Source of the DNA: Zoroaster sp. YZ-2022 | Taxonomy: Eukaryota; Echinodermata; Asteroidea; Forcipulatida; Zoroasteridae | DNA length: 64,000 nucleotides | Reading direction: 5' to 3' | Assembly (NCBI GenBank): GCA_029582265.1 | Contig: CM055816.1 | Coordinates: 93,111,588-93,175,587 of the forward strand | Made by a program: the position numbers and the translations under genes | Notes under the pieces: generated by a model | Seen by the model: only the letters and a program-made list of their open reading frames with translations | Told to the model about the DNA's origin: nothing | The model's database searches: none | In this document: in pieces, positions 46,209-57,386 of the stretch | How positions within the stretch are numbered: the stretch's first letter is position 1 | How the letters are laid out: every line of letters starts with the position of its first letter

Positions 46209-46768
46209 GTGTGATGTCAGATGTTCAGGCTAGGGTTTATCCTGGTGTTTCTGATCTGTTCTGCAGTCTAAAGGTTGCTGAGCCTACATATTGCATCCTG
46301 GTTATTTATACCACAAGACCTGCATCAGTTTACCATCGATGTGGATGTACTTAAAAAAGTAATCTTGCAAGTTTTTTTTTGTTTTTTTCTCTTTCACTTT
46401 TTTTTCACTCTGGTATGCAGTGAACCATTTGATTGGCCTATCAGGATGACCTCTTTAGTCATTTACTGATGTGGCTGATGTGGCTATTGTTCACAGTTGC
46501 TTTTATATATATAAAAAAAAATTAAAAAAGTTCTACATTAACTATTATTATTTTATGCATGCCTATAATTGAAGAAATGAGTTCAGTACAAAATGGTCAA
46601 TCCAGTCCAACAAATCCATGTAAGTAAATTTTAATGTTCCCTAAACTCAATGATTCATTTTATTGAATAATCAGAAAACATGAAACCATGTCCAATATCA
46701 CAATCAAAAGGAGTTGCAAATTATTATCCAAATAGTCACTCATAAACAGCTAAATATTGCAATTTTAA

Positions 46769-47091
46769 GCAGTTCGCGTCGGGAATAAAAAAGTTTTTCT
46801 GGGCCCCTGTGTGGGTTTCTTTTTCCCACACACACGTTATGATGGGCCAATCCATGGTTCACTGCAACTCAGAAATGCTTGGCAAAAGAACAAAAAACAC
46901 ACACACACAAAAAAAAAATTATGGAAGCTTCCACAGCGCATCGCCACGTCTTCCGAGCATGTCACCGTACACGCGTGGCTCAACCGAGCATGCATACAAA
47001 TATTCCGGAGTTTCCTATGGCGTGTTTAGACGCTCTCCGATCCGTGGTGCAAAAAAAATTGCGTGTATACACGGCCTCCGATGCGAACTGG
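46769..47091. mobile_element. TTAA-flanked element, second family, copy A
   Basis: Flanked by TTAA (46765-46768, 47092-47095). Left GCAGTTCGCGTCGGG, right CCGATGCGAACTGG. The interior (GAGCATGTCACCGTACACG, GCGTGTTTAGACGCTCTCCG) is shared with 53748-53992. Piggybac-like by target; no transposase. Confidence 0.85.
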
Positions 47092-47342
47092 TTAAATCTG
47101 AAATACACTTTGTAAATTCATGTGCATTCATGCTGATGTTGAGAAAAACCTGTGACATTTCCAGCACAATTGTTTGGGAAATTTTGATGATTTGCTTTAT
47201 TAGATTACCAATAATGTATTGATAATTGTTTTCAAATTAGCTGCAGGATAAACAAATTTGTGTCCCAGAAATAACACTACAGTGCTTTTTGAAATTATGT
47301 TTTTGGTTGCCAATTTGAAATTTAATAAAGAGGTATGAGTTA

Positions 47343-47470
47343 TTAATCCTTTCACTACCATTGGTGACTTTAGTCAACAACACACATGCCCCCTGTTGCT
47401 TACCATTGGTGACTTTAGTCAACAACACACATACCCCCTGTTGCTTACCATTGGCGACTTTAGTCGACCA
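47343..47470. repeat. 45-58-bp tandem repeat (about 3 units)
   Basis: Units contain TACCATTGGTGACTTTAGTC, AACAACACACAT and CCCCCTGTTGCT. The last unit has diverged (GGCGACTTTAGTCGACC). Confidence 0.8.
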
Positions 47471-47989
47471 AGGTCACCACACACACAGCACTTAATTGGG
47501 AGTATCATGACCAGCTTTTAAAACAGCTGTATTTTTTCCATTCTTCGCAGTCCATACCCATGCTATATATGGTTGGAAAGACTGATTCCTTATCTTTCTA
47601 ATGGTATAGCCCAACCTACATGTTGCTATTATATAAATCAGACAATACAAGTCAATCCTTTCAATGGCCATTTGTGCTATGGAACGCCATACACGTGTGT
47701 ACAAAATGCTCTCTGTGTTTGTGAACGAAGTCAGGGGAAGTAAAATAAATAACCCGATCATTTTATATGCAATGCCAATGATTTTGGTATCATATGAAAG
47801 GGAATTTCATAAGCAACAATCATTTCATTGAATGTATCTTTCTCCAACAAATTCTTCATGATGAAAAACGAGTTTAGAAAGAGTGCCTGTAAATGGATGC
47901 ATACTGTTGTGCAATAATGTGTGAATTCATGCATGACTGGGCAAACAATTCGGTAACCAGTGGGACATCCTGTTGAAACAATTCGGTAA

Positions 47990-48640
47990 TGCGGCGTTCA
48001 CACAGTGCCGATTATGGCTCCCGTTTGAGATCAGACAGCGCTACGACACGAAAAGTGAAAAAGTCGGATTACTATCCTCAATGATCTGGAATGTCCTATC
48101 ATTGTCTGAACGCAGTCGTATACGTTCGTAACAGAGTCCTACGGATCGGGAAAGGTCCAGAGAGGTCGGCCAAGCACTGCCGACAGTAGGTGCGTCCCGT
48201 AACATTCGGGAAACTCAGCCGATTTTGTCTAGTCGGATTACAATCGTGACTATGTCGTGACAGATTCTGCTGTATCGGATCAAAATCGTAACAATGTCCT
48301 GTGTTGTCTGGACGGTGTCTGGACGGTGTCCTGTGGATCGGGACGCTGTCGTGATGAACGGGCATGATTTGGAGGACCGGACTATCACGTGACTAACGGT
48401 TTTCTAACGGATGTCTTCCGTCAGCGTCGGTTCACTGTCCGGTCACGGTCTGATCTCTGTCGGATCGCATTCGGGAGAATCGGGACGCTGTCGGGACAGA
48501 TTCGGTCGTTTTTTACCATGCGGAAGATACAAATCGGATCAGATTCGGATTGAGAACGGGAGAATCGGGACGAATTCGGCTGGAAACGGCTGAATCGGGA
48601 CGCTTCCTGAACAATATCTGATTGTTGTCGTGATTAAATA
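47990..48640. repeat. GC-rich island of short imperfect repeats
   Basis: Recurring words are CGGGACGCTGTC, GAGAATCGGGACG, TCGTGACAGATTC and GTCTGGACGGTGTC, in a base composition unlike the AT-rich flanks. No open frame of note. It may be a decayed satellite or transposon interior. Confidence 0.5.
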
Positions 48641-48933
48641 AATGTTTTTACAAATTTGTGAATTTCCCGCCACGAATCACAGGATCTTGATCAGACTTTT
48701 GACAAATTTTAATCGGGAATGGTCCTATCAAGGACGGCAGTAAAAATCCTGAATGTGTGACTGAGGCTTAAAGGGTTAATGTTGTCATGATCAGGGCATG
48801 GAATTGGAGTGCTCGTTTTAGATACATGTAAGTCGCTGACTGAAAATAATACCCACATGAGGTCATTATTACGATTGCTGCTGCATAAATGAGCCAGTAA
48901 TTTTCAGTCACTGTGTTCATCTTAAACTAGGAC

Positions 48934-49474
48934 CACCAAATCGACTGGCAGGCAGCCCAACTCATCACACCCATCGACGCATGGCACCCCAGACGCATCA
49001 GAGAGGCCATCGAGATCGTCAAACACGACACTGTGCCACAGGACATCGGTTTCTTCATCAGCGACATTTGGCAACCTATACTACAGACTGAAGGATCTTC
49101 TATATCCAAAGTCCATAACCCACCCCAGACTGAGGGATCCCCTATATCCTAAGTCAACCACCCTCCTTCCCCTGTGCTTGTTAACAACTGATTCAGTTCA
49201 GTGAGCACACACTCCTCTCCCCCAACCCCTAGGATCCTAGTCTCATAGTCTCACAGTTTCCCGCCTGCGCGCCTCAACGAACTAATCCTCCAGCATCCAT
49301 TCATGGGATGATCCTCCAGCAGCCTACTTAAGCAGCAGCATTTTCCAGAGTCCGGCATTCTCCTGAGGACGATCAGAGCATACTGATCGAAACGTCGAGT
49401 TGTACCCCCAGTTCTTTTCAGAACTAATTACTACTCAATTGAGATTCCACATGGTGTCACCGCAATTAGTCTTA
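48934..49474 (+). mobile_element. 5'-truncated Penelope-like element fragment
   Basis: The plus strand reads HQIDWQAAQLITPIDAWHPR, then RIREAIEIVKHDTVPQDIGF and FISDIWQP. This is the C-terminal end of a Penelope-like GIY-YIG protein, followed by the 3' tail with a hammerhead-like motif. The 13-bp duplicated target CTTAAACTAGGAC flanks it. It is a different subfamily from the 30-35 kb copies. Confidence 0.85.
49360..49399 (+). ncRNA. Hammerhead-ribozyme-like motif in Penelope-like fragment
   Basis: CTC, CTGAGGA, C, GATCAG, loop AGCATA, CTGATC, GAAAC, GTC, GAG. It has the CUGANGA box, a 6-bp stem II, GAAA, a GUC triplet and a short stem I (CTC/GAG). Compared with 30568-30607, the T-A pair in stem II is C-G, a paired change. 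One extra base follows the CUGANGA box. Confidence 0.5.
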
Positions 49475-50707
49475 CTTAAACTAGGACATCGATTCCATGC
49501 CCTGTTCCAAGTCTGCTCTGATCGTGACAATATTGTCTCTTTAAGAATTAATATTAAACAATTTTCAAAGTTATGAAATATGACTTCTGGTCATGTTTTC
49601 TGATCTTAAAAGTGGAATGCAGTTTCCTATTGTATACATGACATTGCAGTGGAATATAAGTTTTTCTTGTATAAAATAAAATAACAAAATAAATTAAATC
49701 ATACTTGGTCCATGTCAAAAAAATAAATTAGGATCTTCCTTTAAAATAAGATTGGGAGGGAGGATTTATTTTCTCCCATTACACAGTCTCATTTTGGTTC
49801 AAGAGAAAATTTCCCATTCAAATCATTGATCAATATGACGGAGAGAAAATATAGTTTACTTTTTTATTTATTAATGAACCAATTATCTGTATCTGGACAA
49901 TGTACAATTGCCTGCAAAGGCTATACAGCATGTGTGCATGGACTGTACAGCAATATTATATTTTAAAACAAGCCCCCTCCCCTACTTATGTATGTAAATT
50001 TTATCTAGATGAGTCTTGAATGAGTTAATTGATGGTGGGCATCTTACATAGTCAGGTAGTGAGTTCCATTCAGGTACACTTCTTGGACAGAGTGAATGGA
50101 GGTAAACCGTTCTTGTTAGCTGGAATACGATGATAGATGTGATTTCCCGAAGATTGCCTAGTTGAAGTTACAGTAGAACAACTCGGTTTTGTGATTAGTT
50201 CATAATTTAAGATGTTGTTAGGGATGATGCTATGAGTTTCTTTGTAAAAGAAAAATCATAGTTGGGCATTAGAGCGTCTATTCTCAAGAGATTCCCATTG
50301 CAATTGGTTGAGCATGTCAGTTACACAAGACAACCCAGGGAAGTCATGTAAGATGAACCTAGCAGTGCGTCTTTGTACTTTCCAATGGTAGTTTTGTTGG
50401 TTTGTTGATATGGGTCCCAGACAATATTGATTCAAATGTCAGACGAACAAGAGCTTTGTAAGATGTGTGTTTGTTCAGATTGGCTACAACAGGACAGGTT
50501 TCTTTAAGAAGGGCAAGCGTCCGGTTTGCCCTAGATGAGATTTGATTGATGTGTTCATTCTTGGAAAAGATTGGGAAAACATTTCATGTGGTTGAAACTC
50601 ATTTTCCATTGTTATATCACCAATCATTAGAGAAATCAAGAATAAAATATTTTAGGTTGGCCTTTTCATTTGATCAGTATACTCTGATAGTCTACTGCAA
50701 ACCTTTT

Positions 50708-51190
50708 GGGTCCACCCCACTAAATAAACTCCCATAGTAAACAGTGCTAAACACAAAATATTCAAAAATCATTAAAAAACAACTTAGAAGTCCCACAGTT
50801 TTTAAAACCAAAATAAAAAATATTGATAGATATATAACCTTTTATTTTCTTCTCTATTTACTGTCTAAAGTCCAGGTTTCCAGGGAGTTATTCTCATCCC
50901 AATAAAAACCACCTTTACAGTAGTGAAAACGTCCACACTGAAAAACGGCCATTTTGGAAAAAGGCCTTGCGCTTGAAATCAAATTAGGACCACTTTTTCA
51001 GGGCCTAGTGTATCCAAAATACTCAGTTGGAAGTCAAGGATCCCAGGTTATGATATTGGGCCATTTGTACACAATCCATCAAATGTATGGGCCTCAAATC
51101 TTTGTTTTTCAGGAAAAAATTGAGGGTTTACACTTGATGATAAACAGCTTGGCGCATGAATTCCTCACTATTCAGTGGGGTGCACCCTTT
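50708..51190. mobile_element. Short inverted-repeat DNA element, family 1 copy B
   Basis: Ends are GGGTCCACCCCACTAAATAA and the inverse (ATTCAGTGGGGTGCACCC). The interior matches 10594-11143 (AGGGCCTAGTGTATCCAAAA, GTTATGATATTGG). Non-coding. Confidence 0.8.
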
Positions 51191-51595
51191 ACTCCTACTG
51201 TATACTTCCACCATGCGAAGCTTCAAATCCTACTTGTAAAAACATGATTAGAATTTGTTGATCCAAATAATGTTTGAATAATTGTTGTTATTGATATTCT
51301 GAAATGTGTGGAAGTTGCATTAAGTACTAATGTGTTTTGTTTACTGTGGTTTGGTTTCTTGGTGTTATCTTCATGGTCTGCCAATCCTCACCTTCCTGAT
51401 GTGCAGTTCCTATACTACCAGAAGGTATGTACTCACTCATATTCATATATAATCAACCATTTATTTCAATACTAAGTAATAACCATTTTTTCAAACAAAT
51501 CTTTTGGATGCTGTGTTGCAGGTGACAATATATTTGTAAAAATTTCAATTTAAACCATGCTTTTTCTTTTATAAACTACTCTATTTTAAAGAGTA

Positions 51596-51928
51596 GTGGG
51601 GTGCCATGGTCGAGCGGTTTAGTGCATCGGATTTGTGTTCTGATGGCTGAGTCGTCAGAGTGTGTGGGTTCGAAGCCGTGCTGCGACCATGGTGCTTGTG
51701 TCCTTGAGCAAGACACTTTACCATAATTGCTGCGAGGGCCGAATTGAACTCAGCCACTGGGGATATACATGTACAAGCCAGTGCATGCTTAGTGCCGGTC
51801 CCAATCCCGGATAAATGAGAGGGTTGCGTCAGGAAGGGCATCCGGCGTAAAAACCTATGCCAAATCAAATATGCGGATCATGATCCGCTGTGGCGACCCC
51901 TAACGGGAGCAGCCGACAGAGGACAACA
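51596..51928 (+). mobile_element. tRNA-derived SINE, second type, with 18-bp target duplication
   Basis: The head TGCCATGGTCGAGCGGTTTA with GGGTTCGAAGCC is tRNA-like. The shared block CTTGTGTCCTTGAGCAAGAC follows, and the tail has TCCGCTGTGGCGACCCCTAA and GAGCAGCCGACAGAGGACAA. ACTCTATTTTAAAGAGTA flanks it at 51578-51595 and 51929-51946. Confidence 0.92.
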
Positions 51929-52113
51929 ACTCTATTTTAAAGAGTATGTATAACATTGGTAATGTTGGCAAAATTGCTTTTATGTGTATACTTTCTTGTG
52001 AAAGATATACAAAAAATAACAACTTTTAACAATTTCAATGTGTTAATAATGTTACCACTAGAAATAAAACATTGTTACATGTACTTTCACATCAAGTTAG
52101 CTTTCTGATTTAA

Positions 52114-52425
52114 CCCTCCAAAATTTAACCATTCAAAATTTCCAATTTTAAAAGTGGCCATTGGTTTTGTCCACACATGGTGATACCATTTCAAAAGTGT
52201 TGGTAGCAAGCTTTACTACCATTCAAATGGTTTTTGAATGGTGGATACACTACACCTTGGTGTGTTTCCATAGCCGAAGGTTTCAAATGGTGAATGTACT
52301 ACACAGTGGCTTATCATTCAAATGGTTTTGAATGGTGGATACACTACACCTTGGTGTGTTTCCATAGCCGAATGGTTTCAAATGGTGCATCAACTTGTCT
52401 GAAAAAGGCACCAGAACTAGGAGGG
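52114..52425. mobile_element. TTAA-flanked (piggyBac-like) MITE, copy D
   Basis: Flanked by TTAA (52110-52113, 52426-52429). Left CCCTCC, right CTAGGAGGG. Contains two near-identical 60-bp stretches around CACTACACCTTGGTGTGTTT. Inverted relative of 27306-27668. It sits inside another inverted-repeat element whose unbroken relative is near 15307-15384. Confidence 0.85.
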
Positions 52426-52487
52426 TTAATTTGGTAATTGTGTAATCAGGTATTTACAATTGTTGTACCCTACCTTAAGGGAGGAGG

Positions 52488-52745
52488 GCCAAAGTCATGG
52501 TACAGGCAAGCCTTAGACAAGCCTGGCCAGCCCTAGGCTACCTGGCTTCCTAATTGTCTTTTGTGAGTCCTAATCCTGTAACAATACAGTACCTGCCAAT
52601 CAACATAACCTGGGCTTCTGGAGGGCCTAGCCCAGGCAAGCAGAGCTCATTATATAGGCCAGTAGGCAGGGGAAAAGCCTGGGCCTGGCCGGGCTTCTCA
52701 AAGGCTTGGCTGTACCATGACTTTGGCTCTTGTCTCTTATGCAAA
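52488..52745. mobile_element. Short inverted-repeat element (AAGTCATGGTACAGGCAAG ends)
   Basis: The left arm CAAAGTCATGGTACAGGCAA and GCCTGGCC are mirrored by the right arm GGCCTGGCC...GGCTTGGCTGTACCATGACT. The right arm is also found at 25800-25892. Confidence 0.65.
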
Positions 52746-52962
52746 ATCAAACATTGCCAATGCTGTACCTTCCCTTTAAAATTCATCAGTGGTCAGGTCA
52801 GAACACAACTCTGTATTAAATCTTGACATTACTGGTAGACCTGGTAACATTTGTAATTTACACTTTGTGCATGTGTCAATGGCAATGTTTCATTGAATGA
52901 ACTCACAATTGTCCAATTGAGATCATAATGGATATTTGTTATTATGTTTAATTTCTTCACAG

Positions 52963-53031
52963 CTGATGAGGATGATAGTAATAATATCCCATTTGCATCT
53001 GCAGAGGTTTCAGCAAACTATGGCACAACAG
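52963..53031 (+). CDS. SID1/SIDT-family exon 1 of window (cytoplasmic linker)
   Basis: A 69-nt exon (acceptor TTTCTTCACAG, donor GTAAAG, phase 1 to 1) reading ADEDDSNNIPFASAEVSANY and then GTTG. Acidic and low in hydrophobics. It joins in phase to the next exon and fits the variable intracellular linker of SID1-family proteins between the first and second membrane segments. The extracellular domain and first membrane segment should lie upstream; I could not place those exons with confidence. Confidence 0.65.
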
Positions 53032-53747
53032 GTAAAGACAAATGACTAATAAGCAAGGTCTGTGATTTCTCAGGATTTTTACTGATTTCAGGATTTTGTA
53101 CAAATCTTTTACAAATTTGTACAAAGTAGCCACCAAGGAAAGAAAGAAGTAGCCTGTATTGTGTCTAGTTTCTTTGTGGGAATGTGAAGAATCTATAAAT
53201 CCTCCAAAAATAGGTATAGACCTTATGTATGTGATGTCTCATCACACCACAACCATTGGACTGGTGCATGTGTGTGTCTCGAGGCAGCTGGCAATTAGCT
53301 GGCACTCAATGCAGCGTTGAGCCAAATCATCAGAGTACAAGTTTTGTCAAGCTGACTTACGTGCAAAGATGGTTGCTTACATCACTATGATTTTGGCCCT
53401 TATAAGTCATTGTTTCATGGCTAAATACAAAAACTTGAATAAATCTATTTCAATAAAAAATCACACAATAATTAAGTGTTGAAAGAAAACCTGCTTTCTG
53501 CTGTGCTATTGAAGTAGTAATGATAAACAGTCATAGCTGTGTGCTTTTCTTATGAAGAGATGATCACCAAAATGGCCATGTTGCAAGCATGTGACATAGG
53601 TGCACAAGGTCTGTAGGAGAAAGATAAAAAGCATGAGCTCTTGTGGACCACTAATCAGTACATTGTATTACTTAGTACTGTACAATATTAATGTGCAGTG
53701 TGTCTTGTGTTTATAGCCAATGATTCATACAATACAGGACATCTTAA

Positions 53748-53992
53748 CCAGTTCGCGTCGGGAATAAAAAAAGTTTTTCTCGGCCCCTGGGGCGGGTTTA
53801 TTTTTCCCACACACGTTAATGGAAGCTTCCACAGCGGGTGGCCGGCACTTCCGAGCATGTCACCGTACACGTGTGGCTCAACCGAGCATGCATACAAAGA
53901 TTCCGGAGTTTACAATGGCGTGTTTAGACGCTCTCCGATCCGTGGTGCAAAAAAAAATTGTGTGTATACACGGCCTCCGATCCGAACTGATT
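53748..53992. mobile_element. TTAA-flanked element, second family, copy B, in a SIDT intron
   Basis: The left end CCAGTTCGCGTCGGG follows TTAA (53744-53747). The right end CCGATCCGAACTG is followed by TTAA at 53993-53996. Interior as in 46769-47091, with a deletion. Confidence 0.85.
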
Positions 53993-54386
53993 TTAAAGAC
54001 CATACAAAGTGCCTTGATTTTGTTTTGACTCAAAATTGTTCAGTATGTATTTAATTATTTATATGCTATTCCAAAAAACATTTAAACAAATCAGAAATTG
54101 CTGGAAAAAAAATCATAATTTGCAGCCAAAATTCCAGCGGTTGAAATCCGCGACGTAGTTCGACATTTGCAACCCGTAGCAGCAGCAAATATTTTTTTCT
54201 GTTTTTATTATGTACTTTTACAGGAGCTCAAGCAGCCAGCCGTCTTAACAACGGTGTGGCTGCCGCCGCGTTGTCCGTGGCTGTACATGTACATGTGTGT
54301 ATGGGATTGCCCTTGACATGTAATGCATGTATTGTGTTGTGTATTATACTGTGTGGGTGTGCGCATATGTGGGCTTGCACTGCAAA

Positions 54387-54431
54387 CCGTCCGAGGACAT
54401 ATAAGAAAGGGAACAATAGGTCCTCGGACGG
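54387..54431. repeat. 12-bp perfect inverted repeat (hairpin)
   Basis: CCGTCCGAGGAC (54387-54398) and GTCCTCGGACGG (54420-54431) around a 21-nt loop. Related TCCTCGG words recur at 54455 and 55299. In a SIDT intron; role unknown. Confidence 0.8.
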
Positions 54432-54847
54432 CGGTTCTTTGTTCTTCGTTGTCCTCGGGAAAACGGCATGTACAAAACCAATGGAGATTGCTTCAGAAAG
54501 TTAGTCCAAACAATAGAGGAACAATAGAGGAACAATAGAGCGTCCTCAGACGTCTTGAAATTCACGAGTATGTGTCAGTACAGTGTGGAGGTGGGGCTTG
54601 GGTCATGGTACAAAATATTAGTCTGGTTGACGTCACCAGCAAGATCACCAAATAAAGGATTATTTTTTATCGGCACAAAACAAGAACAATTTGGACACAT
54701 TTTGCAGTGAGATTAACTTTCCCGATAACAAAATTCCACAAATGAAACCCTGGACATTCAAAACTTCGGTTGCTTTTAAAATATTTGTTAGTAAAAAGCA
54801 AGAAAAATAGGCTACCATTATGTGCTGGACTCGAGACCTTCCTTCAG

Positions 54848-55111
54848 CTATGCCATTTTCCCCTGGATTTCGTCCATTTCGGGCTTAAATTGATACGATT
54901 CTATGTCCCATATTTCGCCAACTTCGACATCAGTATAACCTCCATCAAATGATGATGATGAACAACACAATTGGTCAGTACTACTTTTGCAAACTTCTTC
55001 AAAAACACTTTCGGAAGTCGTAGTTGGTAAACTTATTTTTGCAGCTGTACGTGATGTAATATGCTTTATGTACAAAACGTACCGCAGTAAACAGTTGTAT
55101 GTCAGCCCCAT
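54848..55111 (-). other. Unrecognised acidic 87-residue open frame
   Basis: The minus frame reads MGLTYNCLLRYVLYIKHITS, then a Ser-rich run and VEVGEIWDIESYQFKPEM. The IxxYQFxPE-like end is reminiscent of transposon-associated proteins in invertebrates, but I cannot name it. It lies in a SIDT intron on the opposite strand. Confidence 0.25.
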
Positions 55112-55261
55112 AAATGTACATCATCAAAATAGGCTCGGTGAAAGTGTCCCCGACGGCTTTTGTTTCATTTCCTGCCATTCGCAGTAGTGGCGAAGTACAT
55201 TTTCATAGGTTTTTGAAAGGTTAAAGAAAAATACCCAGGACTCATAACAAAAGGGAAAAAT

Positions 55262-55480
55262 AGGTTGTCAGTTAGGTCCTTGGTTGTCAGTTAGGTCCTC
55301 GGTTGTCAGTTAGGTCCTTGGTTGTCAGTTAGGTCCTTGGTTGTCAGTTAGGTCCTTGGTTGTCAGTTAGGTCCTTGGTTGTCAGTTAGGTCCTTGGTTG
55401 TCAGTTAGGTCCTTGGTTGTCAGTTTGGTCCTTGGTTGTCAGTTAGGTCCCCGGTTTTCAGTTAGGTCCTTGGTTGTGTG
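55262..55480. repeat. 19-bp minisatellite (about 11 units)
   Basis: The unit is TTGGTTGTCAGTTAGGTCC, with TCGG and CCGG variants. In a SIDT intron. Confidence 0.95.
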
Positions 55481-55986
55481 TACAAAAACCAAGAGAATGT
55501 CGCTATAAAGTCCAACAACAATAGGGGTCTTCAGTTCAGCTTGGTGTACAATTCCTATGGAACCTGCCTACATGTACATGTACATATGTTGTAAGACCAA
55601 CAGCATGTAAACAGTAGAAGAGAATAACAGGAAATGCTTAGTTTCGACCACTAATGTGTTTGGGTGTCAGGGTAGGTATTCAGGGAATGGGGGTTACCAT
55701 GTGCCCATCCCATCCCCTTTTGTTATCACCATACATGGGTCATTTTCTTGTGTACCCCTATTTGGCAGTACTATAAACCTGTTTTTTTAATATTGTTGTG
55801 CCCCTCTAATGTGTAGTGGATATACAGGCAATCCATCCAGTCCACCACCAACATGGTTTGGTCAGTGGTCTGTAGATCGCTTTCGTGATATAATAATTGA
55901 TTTTGCTCATGCCATAATGATTTTGTTTCTGTACTGTCACATGTTTATACTACATGTAATTGATTTGATTTATGTGTGAATCAAAG

Positions 55987-56114
55987 GTTCTGGAGGTTCA
56001 AAGGCCACACATCGTTGCATGCATCAAGTGTCAGATATTGAGAATGATCCTGATGAAGATGACATTGACATGTTGGATGACATTCATGAAGAAAAAGAGA
56101 TTTACAGGACCATG
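55987..56114 (+). CDS. SID1/SIDT-family exon 2 of window
   Basis: A 128-nt exon (acceptor GAATCAAAG, donor GTAAAT; phase 1 to 0) reading GSGGSKATHRCMHQVSDIEN, then DPDEDDIDMLDDIHEEKEIY and RTM. The acidic DEDD..ML.DI...K...RT pattern matches the linker of vertebrate SIDT1/2 just before the VADLARK block. The next exon continues that block in frame. Its last 11 nt plus the donor were the seed of the tandem array that follows directly. Confidence 0.88.
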
Positions 56115-57386
56115 GTAAATACTACTCATTATACTTATTGCAGTATAGCTTACTTCATTACAGGACCAAGGTAAATACTACTCATACTTATTGCAGTATA
56201 GCTTACTTCATTACAGGACCAAGGTAAATACTACTCATTATACTTATTGCAGTATAGCTTACTTCATTACAGGACCAAGGTAAATACTACTCATTATACT
56301 TATTGCAGTGTAGCTTACTTCATTACAGGACCAAGGTAAATACTACTCATTATACTTATTGCAGTATAACTTACTTCATTACAGGACCAAGGTAAATACT
56401 ACTCATTATACTTATTGCAGTGTAGCTTACTTCATTACAGGACCAAGGTAAATACTACTCATTATACTTATTGCAGTGTAGCTTACTTCATTACAGGACC
56501 AAGGTAAATACTACTCATTATACTTATTGCAGTATACATGTAGCTTACTTCATTACAGGACCAAGTTAAATACTACTCATTATACTTATTGCAATATAGC
56601 TTACTTCACAGGACCAAGGTAAATACTACTCATTATACTTATTGCAGTATAGCTTACTTCATTACAGGACCAAGGTAAATACTACTCATTATACTTATTG
56701 CAGTGTAGCTTACTTCATTACAGGACCAAGGTAAATACTACTCATTATACTTATTGCAGTATAGCTTACTTCATTACAGGACCAAGGTAAATACTACTCA
56801 TTATACTTATTGCAGTGTAGCTTACTTCATTACAGGACCAAGGTAAATACTACTCATTATACTTATTGCAGTATAGCTTACTTCATTACAGGACCAAGGT
56901 AAATACTACTCATTATACTTATTGCAATATAGCTTACTTCACAGGACCAAGGTAAATACTACTCATTATACTTATTGCAGTATAGCTTACTTCATTACAG
57001 GACCAAGGTAAATACTACTCATTATACTTATTGCAGTGTAGCTTACTTCATTACAGGACCAAGGTAAATACTACTCATTATACTTATTGCAGTGTAGCTT
57101 ACTTCATTACAGGACCAAGGTAAATACTACTCATTATACTTATTGCAGTATAGCTTACTTCATTACAGGACCAAGGTAAATACTACTCATTATACTTATT
57201 GCAATATAGCTTACTTCACAGGACCAAGGTAAATACTACTCATTATACTTATTGCAATATAGCTTACTTCACAGGACCAAGGTAAATACTACTCATTATA
57301 CTTATTGCAGTGTAGCTTACTTCATTACAGGACCAAGGTAAATACTACTCATTATACTTATTGCAGTGTAGCTTACTTCATTACAA
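56104..57386. repeat. 56-bp array seeded from the SIDT exon 2 splice junction (about 23 units)
   Basis: Each unit is ACAGGACCAAGGTAAATACT, ACTCATTATACTTATTGCAG, TATAGCTTACTTCATT. The first unit is the real exon end (ACAGGACCATG|GTAAAT). Thus every unit carries TTACAG, seven bases (GACCAAG) and a GTAAAT donor, plus a second acceptor-like TTATTGCAG. Some units lack ATT before ACAG. The array lies within the intron. Confidence 0.95.

Larger units (their letters stand above)
48769..49545. mobile_element. AAAGGGACA-type element, copy interrupted by a Penelope-like fragment
   Basis: The left half (CAGGGCATGGAATTGGAGTG) and right half (ATCGATTCCATGCCCTGTTC) match 12966-13194. Between them lies a 541-bp insertion bounded by CTTAAACTAGGAC (48921-48933 and 49475-49487). 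Confidence 0.9.

Noticed and set aside
51395..51425. A possible upstream SIDT exon reading LPDVQFLYYQK before a GTATGT donor
   Set aside because: The text loosely resembles an extracellular SIDT segment, but no acceptor fits upstream and it is too short to support.
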